DNA from: Tetradesmus obliquus
Lineage: Eukaryota; Chlorophyta; Chlorophyceae; Sphaeropleales; Scenedesmaceae
Reading direction: 5' to 3'
Length of the DNA: 64,000 bases
Assembly: GCA_030272155.1 (NCBI GenBank)
Contig: CP126195.1
Location: forward strand, 4,509,001 to 4,573,000
Positions within the stretch are counted from its first letter, which is position 1; each line of letters begins with the position of its first letter. Below the pieces are notes generated by a model that saw only the letters and a list, made by a program, of their open reading frames with translations, was not told the DNA's origin and did not search any database. Below are positions 22,860-34,596 of the stretch, in pieces. The translations under genes and the position numbers were made by a program.

Positions 22860-25386
22860 GGCGCAACAACGCAGCAAGACACAGGCACAGCCGTCAGGCA
22901 GCAAGCATGCAGACATGAACAGGGGGAACCGCAGCAGAGGGCGGCGCAGCAGCATCTTGCCAGACGCAGCTGTCGTCAAGCTTGCAGCTGGCACCAGTGC
23001 ACTAAACACATACGCAGCTGCCCCTACAAAGCTTAGCCATAATCCCATCCACCCAGAAACCGCACCTCCCTGGCACTGCTACACAAAATAGCCACCGCTT
23101 CCTCACCTGAAGGGCAGCCCCCTAATCTTGATCGTTTTGCTGTCCGTGCCGATCACCGCCATTGGCGCCGCGGACGCTGCTGCCGGCGCGTAGCCGTGCG
23201 GCATGACCTGCATCATGCCTGGCATCGCATTGCCTGTGGGGCGCGCCTGGCCAGAGATGCCCATGCCACTCAGCTGATACGCCAGCGCCATGTGTGGCGG
23301 CAGCCTGCAGCAGCAGCAGCAGCAGCAGCACTCCACTAAGCACCACCACCAGGACTGCCTCAATAGTAGCAGGCGTGACATACAGCTGCGCTGATGCACG
23401 GCGTGCACAAGGGGAGTGACAGCCTGCAATAGCCACGGAGCACTGCCAGCACAGGTGCATGCCGATGTGAGCAATCACACATAGCAGGCAGGGATAAGAG
23501 CAGAGGTAGGACGTTGCCGCATCCCACCAGTGCCGAAAGAGGTTGCAGGGCACGAGCTGGCATCGGCAACAACAGCACGCCTGCAAGACCACGAAGTGCA
23601 CCAGCCAGGCACGGGTTGAACCACTCCACTCCGCCCCACACACGCAGCGCAAGAAGCACCCACTCCGCCACTCCACGCAGCTCACCCTGCTTGCGGGTTG
23701 GCCATCTGCAGCTGCATGTGCTGCTCGCCCATGCCCTGCATCATGCCCGGGTGCGGCAGCATGCCGCCACCACCGCCACCAGGCCCCATCGCCAGGCTCA
23801 TGCCCGGCTGCAGGTGGTGGCCCATGCCCGGCTGGCCCATGCTGTGCGGCACGTGCTGCATCAAGCCCGGCAGGCCGCCGTGCTGCGGGTAGCCGCCGTG
23901 GCCGCCGGACAAGTCCTGCAGGCCGCCAGGCTGCCCCTGCAGCACGCCGTGCATCTGCTGCTGCAGCGCGTCCGCGCCGTAGTGGACGCCGCTGCTGTTT
24001 CCTGCAAGCGCATCCATGCCGCCGCCGCCGCGCATCATCTTCTGGCGCATCTTGGCCTGCGCCCCGGGGATGGCCAGCGTGCCCAGCCGCACCTGCACCA
24101 AACACAGCCGCAGGAGCAGCAGCGGAGCCAGAGCAGCAGGGCACGTCAGCATGCTGTTTGCATGGCACTCGCCGCATGCAGCGGCACCCCAGGAGCCACC
24201 ACTCCAGCTGCTGAGGGGCAGCTTGAAAGACATGAATCCGACAACAAGGCGTGTAGAACGTGCAGCACAAGCTGGTTGCTGCTGTGCCATCGGGCGCACC
24301 TGCTCCTCCATCTCCTGCTTTGGCACGTGCAGCAGCCGCACATAGCGATCTCCAAGGTACTCCCCGTTCTTGCTGAGCGCCTGCACAAGACCCGACACGC
24401 ATTACAACAGCAGCAGCGCCGCAGCATCAGTGATGCTGATGCTACTACTGCAAGCAGCAGATGAACACACCACAACAGCGCACTGCCTAATAATACTGTA
24501 AATGCAGGCCTTGAGCTGATGTATTTCAGATCGGGTCCCACTTGTGGCAGTGCTGGCAACTGACCTGCGTCTGCTGACGTCCGGCATGACGTGATTTTGT
24601 GGCTGGCCATGCATACACTCACTCAGGTGCGTTACGTCGCTGCCAAAGCTGCTCCATCCTTGTAGCAGCTATGTGTGGCGCAGCTGTGCTGGTGCGGCTG
24701 TGTTGCTGCTGATGGTTCACTGGTCATGCTGCTCTAGCACAAGCTGCTGCTCTTGATGAAACCTAATGACCCATACACACCTGCAGGGCCTCTTCGCGCG
24801 TTGCAAACTCGGCGAAGGCCTGCAATGAATTGGCACACAACTTTCAGGCCCTGGCCACGGTCAAGATCAGGAATTAGCCAAGAAGCAAGCCGAGAACAGG
24901 CTGCACAAAATTTCTGCCGTAATAGCAATGTATATTGTCGAGGTCCAACCTGTGCCCGCTGAGCTCAAAACGCCACCACCACTCTCTGCACAGCTGCACC
25001 AACTCCTCGCTCATGGATCCTCACCAGGCCACTGGGTCTGCCATCTGGCTCATATACAAACGCTACTTCGTTGACATTGTAAACAGCAAAGAAGTCCAGC
25101 ACCTGCTGCTCGCTGGTTGTGTATGGCCTGCAGGGGCAGCAGCGGTCAGGCGCCACGCCAGCGTCATGCGCGCCAAGACTGCGGAATTAAAAATCATGTG
25201 GACCACTCACAATCCTTTCAACTTCAGCACGCGACTGTCGTTTGCGCTATCTCTTCGGGCTGCTGGGGCCTGCTGCTGCTTGCTGGGCGAAGCCAACGCC
25301 GGCAGCGAGGCTTCGGACTGCTTTGCTATGCTTGAATCGTTCAACACAGCAGCCGGAGCACCTTCTGCACTGCTACTCATGGTCAT
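22615..25386 (-). CDS. hnRNP F/H-like RNA-binding protein with quasi-RRM domains
   Basis: Seven exons (25386-25211, 25127-25025, 24819-24781, 24380-24300, 24092-23686, 23304-23107, 22816-22615) sum to 1206 nt and give 401 residues. The first RRM (about residues 53-130) runs from RVLKLKGLPYTTSEQQVLDF through GRPSGLAFAEFATREEA to GEYLGDRYVRLLHVPK. The second (about 326-401) runs from IKIRGLPFRATPLDIFNFF through GRPSGEAWLTF to HYLGNRYLELSLT. The RGLPF/KGLPY cores and the YLGxRY ends are typical of hnRNP F/H, GRSF1 and ESRP quasi-RRMs, which bind G-rich RNA and act in splicing and polyadenylation. The linker is Gly/Met/Gln/His-rich. An in-frame TAG upstream fixes the first ATG at 25386. Two acceptors are built from CTG repeats. 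Confidence 0.88.
22818..22859. repeat. CAG microsatellite forming an hnRNP 3' splice site
   Basis: On the sense strand about 13 CTG units run directly into the CAG acceptor of the last hnRNP exon (starting at 22816), with no other pyrimidine tract in between. Confidence 0.88.
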
Positions 25387-25554
25387 TGATCCTGCCTGCG
25401 TGTCCAAAGTCTACATGTATGGCCTCAGTTACCCCGCTCGCGGCAAGTTCAAGTCAGAAACTTATCATCGAAGGGAGCAACAGCGTCAACTCCGTCGTAG
25501 CAGCGGGTGCTAATGCACCTGTTACTTTGGCTTCATAGCATAACTGATGCACTC

Positions 25555-25600
25555 TCTTGGCACAGAGCTCTTGGCACAGTGCTCTTGGCACAGTGCTCTT
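25555..25600. repeat. 15-bp tandem repeat upstream of hnRNP gene
   Basis: Three copies of a CTCTTGGCACAGTG-type unit in the presumed promoter or 5' UTR of the hnRNP gene. Confidence 0.85.
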
Positions 25601-25710
25601 CTGGTTTCTGGTGCAGCTCGTAACCTTGACTTCAACTGGACGTAGACCTCATGTTACAGGCCGATCAAGATAAATTTCGTAACACCGTTGGCCGTGGCGC
25701 TCCTTGTGTG

Positions 25711-25770
25711 CATTGCATATTGCATAACATATTGCATAACATTGCATATTGCATAACATATTGCAATAAC
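25711..25770. repeat. AT-rich repeat of ATTGCATAAC-like units
   Basis: ATTGCATATTGCATAACAT occurs twice in succession with short variants. It is one of the few AT-rich patches in the window, about 330-380 bp upstream of the hnRNP start codon. Confidence 0.8.
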
Positions 25771-26962
25771 CCTCTCCAGAAATTGCAGAAAGGCAGCGTG
25801 CTTGAGAAAGCCGTGCCGACTGCTGAATATATTCATTGATTTCATTTCCATTGGCTCGGCCGCGAAAGACACCGCGTACTGTGTACCACTGCAGTCGTTC
25901 GGTTGCATGTTTTGCATCGGTATGTGGCTGTGAGCATCAAAAGTCTGCCACCTATTGGCTTGCCTGCTTACAAGGGAGTTTTCAGCAAGGCCAGCACCAG
26001 CTTCTACATGGGTCAGCAGGCATCAGTTACAAAATGGTTGACATGGCCGGCATGCACACCGTGCTGCTTGCGCGCACTCCACACCACTCTGATCCTCCCC
26101 TGACAACACACCAGTGCGATTGGGCAGTGTGCATGCAGGCTCCGCAGCTGCTGGTGTGCATCATCAGGTCGACATTGCACGCACTGCTGCTATGCATCCT
26201 GCACACATGCACACTCTTGCGTGTGTGCAGGATGCCTAGCAGCATCACTGACTCGCCGAGCTGCGTACTATTGGGCTGCAGCTTCTGCTGTACAGCCCAC
26301 AGGACCTCTGGGGTAGGGATCACTTGCAGAGCTCACACCACTGCTGCTTGGGCGCAGCAGATCACACACATGTTAACCTGCTTGTCACCATGGTGGTCAC
26401 CATATGAAAATCAAGCCACATTGCATGCCTGCGTCAGAAGTGCACACTGAGAGTATACTGCGGCCACGGGCTCTACACCATGAACATATGACAGCTGCAC
26501 AGACATTCAGATTTGCATGCCCCTCAGAACATCCCACGCTTGCAGGAGTGGACGTTCTTGCGCAACAGTCCCTGGCACACTCCGCACCCTGGTACACTCC
26601 GCAAGCATGCGATGCAGCTGCCAGTGCAGAGCTGCAATGCAGAGCTGCAGTGCAGAGCTGCTGCTGGCTGAGTCTGCAGGCACAGCGCAGCATGCAGCAC
26701 CAGCAGCAGCTTGACATGCAGCTGCCTGACACCAGCCGCTGGAGGGTGCCCCTCGGGGGGGCACTTGCACATGCATACCAAAGCAATGCAGTAGTGGACA
26801 ATCATGAGCAGCACATCGTTCCTGCTTTCGGGTGAACACTGGTCTGTTGATTCACAGTAAGGGTAGCCCCTCACCAATAGAGAGGCAATGATAGTCGTAG
26901 TTTCCGCTCCGTACGGGGCGCGGTTGCCGATGCCGATGACAAGGTATGGCTTACAAGAAGAC

Positions 26963-26989
26963 TATTATTATTATTATTATTATTATTAT
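26963..26989. repeat. ATT microsatellite
   Basis: About nine ATT units, probably within the RPC3 3' flank. It stands out because nearly all other microsatellites here are CAG/CTG. Confidence 0.9.
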
Positions 26990-27552
26990 CGTTCCTGCTG
27001 CACCATACACGATGTGTTACACATCAGCAGCACAGCCTGTTGCTTCTCTGGGACATCGTGCTTGCACTACTCAGGGCTGCAGAATGTGATGCCCGCAGTC
27101 AGATCACAAACATCAGGCATGATCGCTTAAGCGCCAGGGGCTGCTGTGCTTGTGGAGCCTACCCTACATGACTGAACGGCCAGCGCACGTCCGCCACCGC
27201 TGCTCAAGTGCATGCAATTGTGTGTGGTTATCATGCTGCCGTTCATCGCTCATCCGCCAACTTGGTGCATCAATGTGACCCGAAGAACAGAGCTGAATGC
27301 GCACCGCCCTGCTCTCCTGTGGCTGTTCAACTGCTGTCAACTGCTGTCGGACTGCATCGCCACTGCAAGTGCGGGGTTTGCCACTCACAAAGGCCTGACA
27401 CCTAGCTCTAACCATCAACACACAGTGCTGCCCTGTGACAGGAGCTTGGAAAAGCTCGCCATCTGCTGCACACTTGCTAGTCCTACACTAACCTCATCCT
27501 CACACACGACTCTCCTTGCAGCAGCAGCAGCAGCAGCAGCCTGCCGCGGCGC

Positions 27553-30500
27553 TCAATATTCATTGAACAGCGCGATCATGCCGTCCAGGCGCAGCAGGCT
27601 GGTGTCCAGTGCAGTGCTGACCTTGTTCAGGCGCTCCAGCGCGCGGCGCTGGCTGTCTGTCATGTTGAAATTGAGCTGGCCTGCTGCGCGCGCTGACTCG
27701 ACAAGCTCCACCAGCTCGCTGTGCTTGCGCATCTCGTGGCTGCGGCGCGTGTGCAGGTTGACGGCTGCGTGGTACAGGTCGGCTGCGAGGGAGGGCCGGC
27801 AAGGGCGCGTAGGGAAAGCAGGGGGAGCAGCAGGGCAACAAGGCGTGTGATGTCGAATTGCGCAGACAGTGAAGTGGGCCGGTTGAGAATGTCGAATAGG
27901 CCAGGGGTGTAGCACCTGCTGTGCAGTACACGTTGTGATCGGCATGTGTGTGGAAAGCCACTGGATAGCTTCAACACGTAATCCCAAATTCAAAACGCAG
28001 CACAGAATACAAAGGACTTATGCTTGAGCTCCTGCTCTCATGAGTACCGTCCATACCATACGTGGCGAAGCAAACCAACAGGCTGTGCAGCATCCCACCT
28101 GCGAGCCTGCCGAACACTGCGTCTATGTCCACATGCCAGGTGTAGAAGCAGCGCGTAGGCGCACGGTCCGCAGTGCGTGGTATGTCCTGCAAGCAGCACA
28201 CATCAACGCGTTTTCAAGATGCAGCTGCTGAACATTTGGGTGCATATGAGCAGTGACAACATCATGTAGCTGACAGCCGGCTGCCTGCACAGCTGCCGAG
28301 TGTCCGCAGGTTCCTGTGCTGCTTGCTGGGGTGGGCGCCTGGAACAGCAGCGGGGGGCGTGTGGCCGGTTCTTACACGGTTAATTACATGACAAGCGCCA
28401 GGGGACTAGCATAACGCCTGGCAAGCCATACAAAGTTCAACACACTGCTTGCCGGCATTGACCGCACAGGCTGCGCTGCAGCATACTGACAAACAGACAC
28501 AACGCAAGCCAATTCATACGGCCGCACATGGCATGTGCAGGCGGTGCTGGCTGCAAGCACTGCCACAACAAGTATCAGCCCTCGCCTCACCTGCATCTGC
28601 ACATAGCCTGCGCGCAGCATGCGGTACAGCAGCTCACGCGTTTCCTTGTGCGGCTGCATGACTGTGTCCGCAACCTGCTTCTGCTCCAGCTGCCCACGCA
28701 TGAGAAGCGTCTGGAACACGCGCAGCCCGTGGATGCCAAACCTGCAGCGAACCAAATGTTGTCATGCAGATGCTATGGTGGACAATGGATGCAGAACACG
28801 CACGGCCCATGCATGCCAACCCTGCAGCCAATCAAATGCTATCATGTAGATGCTATGCTAAATGTTACAATGGATGTAACAAATTAGGCTGGACCACTTG
28901 AAATAGGATAGAAATGCAGACAGTGTAGCAAATACAAAGCTTGTGCAGCTACAGGTGGTGGCTGCACTCCATCTATCCCGTACGCAAGCTGCAAGTCACA
29001 GCAACATGGCAGGCACATGGACGCACGTCTTCACGCACTCAGACGCTGCCACTGCAACAGCTATGCAGCTGGGAGCTGCGAAGAGTGAAAATGCTGTGGG
29101 TACTCACTTGTCTCTCAGCACTGAGTGTAGCTGCAGCAGGCGGCAGCGGTCCAGCACCGCACGCATGTTGACAATAAAGGTGGCTCCCTGCGGGCCCGTA
29201 CCGCCATCAACCGCCTGCAGGAAAGTTGCCCGCAGCACAGGTCAGCACCAGGCCTTCACAACTGCCTGTGAATGAATTGCAGTGTCTCACCCGCTGTGTG
29301 CAACATGATTCCTGCAGTCTCCTGCATCTGCAGTGAGCCATGCCAAATTGTGTGCGCCGGCTGATGCCATCAGCGACACCTGATCAGGTTGCTGCAAAAA
29401 AGACGCATCCACCTGATGCATGTTGTCCACGTTTGCAAGACACACACGTGTGGCAATGCGTGACCCTACCCTACTGCAGCAGGCACTGTTTCTGTCATAC
29501 AGGCTTGCATGACTACAGTCACATGGCTGCTTCAAACCGTGCTCACCCCTAGGGAGTCGTAGGCCAGTGCGTTGAGCAGCGCGCCTGCATCCTTGCCCGG
29601 TGAGAGCTGCGGCAGGCGGCCTGCATCCTGGCCGGCCTTGAGTGCTGATGCCACCTCTCCCTCACCCATGGCGATGCTCAGGTCACCCTGCACGTTAACA
29701 TTCCACGTTGGTGCAACTTGATTTGTAAGGAAACCCAGCATTGTGTTGGGACGCACCACCATTGCTTGAAGGTGCGCAGTTGTGCATTCACCATGCCTAA
29801 AACTGTCATATTAAACCCCGAAGCCGCCGTTGCTGCCTCACCATGGCAGCGTACAAGTTATGTGACAATTCATGTTGTAGGCATGCATGAGGGCCCATGC
29901 CGCTGGCCTGCTGCAGCAGCTGAGAAGAACAACCGCCTGTTGGGCGCACTCCCTGGCATCAGCGCTGCACCACACAAGTGCGAGCCACACTCGCATGACC
30001 ATGGTTTGCATGCGCATGACTGTCACGCGCATGACTGTCACCAAGCACGACTGTTACGCGCACGACTGTCACGCGCACGATTGTCACGCGCATAACTGTC
30101 AACAAGCATCACTGTCACGCGCACGACTGTCACCAAGCATCACTAAGCACGCCTGCCCGCATGCATGCCGCACAGTCCCACCTGCACAGTCGTCTCAAAG
30201 CGGCGCCCATGTGACAGCATTGCTGCGAGTACTGTGCCTGCATCAGCACCCAGCTTGTCTGCAACCAGGTCAGCCATCACCTGCAGCCCGGCAATAACAG
30301 CACCATGCCATGTGAATGAACTGAATGCACCTAAGCTTGCCTAGAACTGCTTGCACAGCACAAGCACTGTGCCAGCGTCAGCACCCAGCTTGTCTGCTAC
30401 CAGGTCAGCCATCACCTGCAGCAAGAGAGTCGCAGCGCATGCGAAGGAGTCACAGCACATGCCATGTGATGCCTTGTGATTGAAAGACGCATGACAGGGA

Positions 30501-30797
30501 GTCACAGTGTATGTCATTACCAAAGCCGCTGCAGTGGCGTCAGCAGCGCTTGCAACTATGCTTGCCCGCAACTGATTGCACAGCATGCGCGCAGCGGCTG
30601 CTACGCAACAGCGTGCTTGACCCTCTACCTGCCTGACCCTCTACCCCTTTCTATGTGTTGCAAAGCGACACCGTGTTCGTGTATGCGCTGAACAACGTTA
30701 TGCAACACAATGCATGCGCACCTTGTTCCTGAAGCGCCGGTTGAACTCCTCAGGGTTGACCCGCCACAGCATCTCCCTGGCAGAGGGGGGCGACACT

Positions 30798-30890
<93 letters not shown>

Positions 30891-33842
30891 GCGAAGCAAA
30901 GCACCAGCAGGCAACTGTTACTCGGCAAGGAGACACCTGAAACAAAAAGCTAGGACGAGCAGCTGGTATGAAGCTCCTTGAAACATGCCTACGAGCTGCC
31001 TTGGGTGCACGCGCAGCAACACACAGCAGCACTCCTTGCTGCAAGCCCACCGCTTCAGTTACAAGAAGAGCAGCCCCCGACCAGCCAGCATCAACCACTC
31101 ACCTTCTTCTTGCTGCTGCTGCTGCTGCTGCGCTGCTGCTGCCGCTGCAGCAGCGCGCCGAGCGGCCTTTGCAGGCGACACTGCCGCTGCAGCTGCCACT
31201 GCACCGTCTTCTTGCTTCACCACTACTTCACCTTGCTGCTGCTGCTGCTCGCTGCCATCTGCCGCTGCTGCTTCTGCCTTGCTGGCTTTGCTGCTGGTTT
31301 TGCGCCGCTTGTTTGCCAGCGCAGCCGCCTGCCGTGCAACTGTGAGGTTTGCTGCAGCAGCCTCCGCAGCTGCGACTGCAGCTGCAGCAACTGCTGCCTC
31401 CTCACTCACTCCGCCAGCCACCTTTTTCCGCTTTTTGCTGGGCTTGGCTGCTGCTGCCGCTGCTAGCGCTGCGTCATCGTCTGCTTCTGCCTTTGCTGCT
31501 GCCGCAGCACCGTCCACTACATCATCATCTTCTGTGCCCATGCCTGCGACCAGCTCCCTAGGTGCTTTGAAGCGCGCTTCTTCATACGTCTTGTGCGCTA
31601 GCTGCTGCATGGCTCTCGACTGCGCTTCTGCATACTCGGTAGAGCCTGAAAGAGTGCAAGACAGCAAATAACAGAGAATGGCACAGTTCAGACATCCGGC
31701 AAACAAAGGTATAAAGCGCCACAGGCTGAAACAATAACTGATGCTAGCTCCAAGGAGCCAGAACACCCCTCACCCAAGAATGTGCACTGAAAGCAGCAGC
31801 CAAGCGGCTGGCACCAAGCCTCGCGCATAGAGGGGCCAGCTGCAGCCACACCAGTCACGCTGCAGTCCAGCACCCAGAATTCCTGCCGCCGCTCAGCATT
31901 GCAACTCCAGCATCAGCCGGCCAGAGCAGCAAACACAGCGGCCACAGTTGCAACTGCTCCTGGCCGCAGCACGTAGTCGCCCAGGCGCATCACCAACTCT
32001 CAACGAGACAAACATCACAACAGCATCAATGCTGCTGCATGTACTTATTTACTCACCTGGCTTAGGAGCTGCCTTCTTAGCCTTCTTAGGGGCCACACTG
32101 ACTGGCTGCGGCGGCGGCAGGTTGCAGGGCGGCGCCCGCTCAATGTAATGCTCCTGCAGCAGCTGCACAAATGACCAGCGCACAGCCTCGCCATATTCAG
32201 CTGCTTTGCTGCCAGGCAGGGCTAGCTGCTGCTGCCCTTGCTGCTGCACGTCTTGCTGCGTGGGGTCCGCGCCGTCCTGCCGGGGCGCTGCTGCTGCTGC
32301 GGCTGTTGCTGCTGCTGCGTCGTCCTGCGTGAGCCGGCTGACCACAGCGTTCCGGATCTGGTCAAACCTGCGACAGTCGAAGAACGCAAGCCGGCAGCAG
32401 GGAAGCGCGTATTTGCTGACATGGTCAATAAAAAGCTCAACAGCGCTGACCAGACCTGACCAGTCTGACCACAGGGCCTGCTGCACCAAAGGAAACAGAG
32501 AGTCCGCAACATTCTTTGCTGGCTCAAAAAAGCGGTAGCTTTTGTAACCTGCGCCACTGCTTGCTACAGGAAGCAGCGCTGCCAGCCACCAAAGGACAGC
32601 CAGGTCTACAGATTTGCTTGCTGCTGCGCCAGCTGCTCACCTCAGCCTGCCATGCTCCAGCAGCACCTCAATGATGACACTGCTGACATCTGCTGCTGCA
32701 GCTGCGCCATTGCTGGGCGTGTCATCACGGATGTGCTGCAGGAACTTGGGCCGCCTGCAGGCGGGGATAACAACAAAAGCATGAGCATGGCACACAACAA
32801 GTCAGCCAAGTGGCTGGAAGCAGGCTTGCGACCAACGCAGCCAGGCAAAACATGGTAGATAATCAGGGCGCATCCAACATATGCACAGCCGCGGGCCCCT
32901 GTTGCTGTAATACATGTAACAAGCAAGGTGAAGCCAAACCAGGAATACCGACGCATTGTGCATGAGGCACAAGCAGCTGCAGGTACCTTGACAACCAGCC
33001 AGCCCACCCCGCCATGCTTTCCTGCAAGTGCTCCTGCAGGCGTTTCCTGCAAGCGCACCTGATCACTTGCAGGATCTGCACCAGGTCTGCCTCGTAGAGG
33101 TACACTGCCGGCCGCACGCCTGTCACCCGCACTTCAGCTGGCTGCAGGTATGTGCGCACGCAGTTCTGCTGTATCAGCACCAGCAGCGCCTGCTTCAGCT
33201 GCTGCCGGCTCAGCTGCTGATGCTGCTGCTGCGAGCCAAGCAGGCGGCTGGCGGCTGCGAGTGACGCGTTGCAGGCACCCAGCAACTCTGGCAAGCTCTG
33301 GCGGCCTTTCTTGAGCAATGCTGAGACAACAACCTGTGCAGGAGGTTGAGCATGCAGCAGAATGACAGTAAGAGGGACAGAAGCAGGGCAGCTGCTGCAT
33401 ACAGGAGGTCGTGCAATTGCTTATAGCCTGCCAAACTTATTGTCAGCTGCTGTGCTGTGGTGAGTTGCGTACTTGCTGCTGTGCCCGCCACTGCAACAGG
33501 CCGATGATGCCAGGCATTGTGAAGCTTGCTGTGGTCAGCTGCTAGCTATCTTTTGCTTTGATGTTACGGCTGCTGCTGCACAACATCATAGGCAGGTTCA
33601 AGCATCAACAAAGTACAGCAGAATTCAAGGAGGTTGGCAGACTGCGGCTTGCTGTGCCAGCTGCTGTGCTGGCTGCAGGACGGTTTGTGCTGTATGCTGG
33701 CAATGTCCAGCTATGCTAATTCTGGTGCCATGCGGACTTATAGCACTTTGTAACATTCTTATGGAACTCTTACCTCCGTCAGGCTGCCAAAGTGCTCATG
33801 CACCACTTTGCAAGCTAGCTGCACTTGGTGCACAGACGGCAT
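27553..33842 (-). CDS. RPC3: RNA polymerase III subunit RPC3 (RPC82/POLR3C)
   Basis: Twelve exons (33842-33774, 33333-33059, 32754-32641, 32367-32057, 31645-31103, 30795-30722, 30280-30182, 29687-29547, 29214-29108, 28741-28591, 28186-28099, 27782-27553) sum to 2202 nt and give 733 residues. The order matches eukaryotic RPC3: an N-terminal winged helix (CKVVHEHFGSLTE, then SALLKKGRQSLPEL and LVLIQQNCVRTYL), VIRRPKFLQHIRD, WRVNPEEFNRRFRNKV, VMADLVADKLGADAG, FGIHGLRVFQTLLMRGQLEQ with KQVADTVM, YRMLRAGYVQMQDIPRTADR, and a C-terminal helix around LDGMIALFNEY. RPC3 is part of the Pol III subcomplex that opens tRNA and 5S promoters. It is longer than the usual ~530-600 residues because of an Ala/Gln/Lys-rich insert (about residues 256-437, with PSKKRKK). 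Confidence 0.93.
28700..28865. repeat. Duplicated 5' boundary of RPC3 exon 10
   Basis: The block covering the start of exon 10, its CTGCAG acceptor and about 45 bp of intron (about 28710-28783) is repeated imperfectly at about 28790-28862. The copy keeps ATGCCAACCCTGCAG and the ATGCTAT stretches. It lies in the intron upstream of the true exon and would act as a decoy acceptor. Confidence 0.8.
30007..30140. repeat. 15-bp minisatellite in RPC3 intron 7
   Basis: About eight imperfect units of GCGCATGACTGTCAC, some with CAAGCA inserted. It lies in the intron downstream of RPC3 exon 7 and has no coding role. Confidence 0.85.
30341..30415. repeat. Truncated duplicate of RPC3 exon 7
   Basis: Twenty codons identical in translation to the start of exon 7 (VMADLVADKLGADAGTVL), preceded by an intact CTGCAG acceptor, lie about 135 bp upstream of the true exon. 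The copy then diverges and reaches a stop, so inclusion would truncate the protein. Confidence 0.85.
30797..30893. repeat. Long interrupted CAG repeat at RPC3 exon 6 acceptor
   Basis: About 32 CAG units with several CAA interruptions. On the sense strand this is a CTG/TTG tract that ends exactly at the acceptor of the exon starting at 30795. Confidence 0.9.
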
Positions 33843-34596
33843 GGCGAGTGCCGTCGCTGCCTCCTCAGAGTGCCCTCACACCAGCTGCTGTGCAGCAACT
33901 GGCCGTATCACTTGTACCAAGTGTTGTGAAATTAGATTCAGGAGTTACAACGATCGTTTGTTTGCTCGCTGTCCTGTGAAGATAGCACACAGCAGCAGCA
34001 GTGACTGCTGTCGTGACAGAGCACACCCAGCTGTTGACTGCAGGGCAGTAGCCCAGGCACTAACCAGTGACAGCTTCACGATGTAAACAAAAGCTTCCTT
34101 ACAATAGGCGCAATCAAGCTACGACTGCTTCGGAAAAACCCTGCAGTAACATTCAAAGTGAGCAACTTCAGCGGCACCACATCAATCTCAGTGGCAGTCG
34201 CGATAGCTTTTGTTACCTTTGCAAACACCAGCCTTGCGTTGACACGATCTGCCGTCAGTTCGTCGACGTTGTTCAGTGGTCCATCGCCAGCAGGCTAGAG
34301 TCTTCATCAAGCAGGTGCCGTTCACTTCATGATGAGATATAGCGTCTAGATCAGCCGGTGATTGACCGCCAGCACCAGCTTTGCAGCATGTACATGCGTG
34401 CTGTGGCCAACTCACGTTGGCGTGTAGTGTGCTGTGCCGGGCGGACAGCCTTCTCTGCAGTTGCTAACTTCATGCATGTGTTTCGTCTGGAGCGTCCAGA
34501 TGCAATAGTCTAGGTTCCTCCACAAGCCAGTGTGGCCGCGGTGCAAAAGGGCGGCATCGATGGTTCAAAACTTGCTGCTCGTCTGCTGCAGGGGCC
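33843..34596. promoter_or_regulatory. Head-to-head promoter region of RPC3 and SUMO
   Basis: This is 754 bp between the divergent start codons of RPC3 (minus) and SUMO (plus), with no coding exon seen. Both products are housekeeping nuclear proteins, so a shared bidirectional promoter is plausible but not shown. Confidence 0.45.

Larger units (their letters stand above)
25387..27552. other. Intergenic: hnRNP promoter and RPC3 3' UTR
   Basis: Both flanking genes are on the minus strand. I see no convincing coding exon in this 2.2 kb. Candidate poly(A) motifs for RPC3 (TTACA on the plus strand) occur at about 26950 and 27015. Several short tandem repeats are listed separately. Confidence 0.45.

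Noticed and set aside
23122..24402. Minus-strand open frame of 426 codons
   Set aside because: It overlaps hnRNP exons in another frame; the Ala/Arg/Gly-rich text is the shadow of the Gly/Met/Gln linker.
26404..26835. Plus-strand open frame of 143 codons
   Set aside because: It contains small internal direct repeats (GCAGAGCTGCA units) and no family signal; it lies in the flank between the RPC3 and hnRNP genes.
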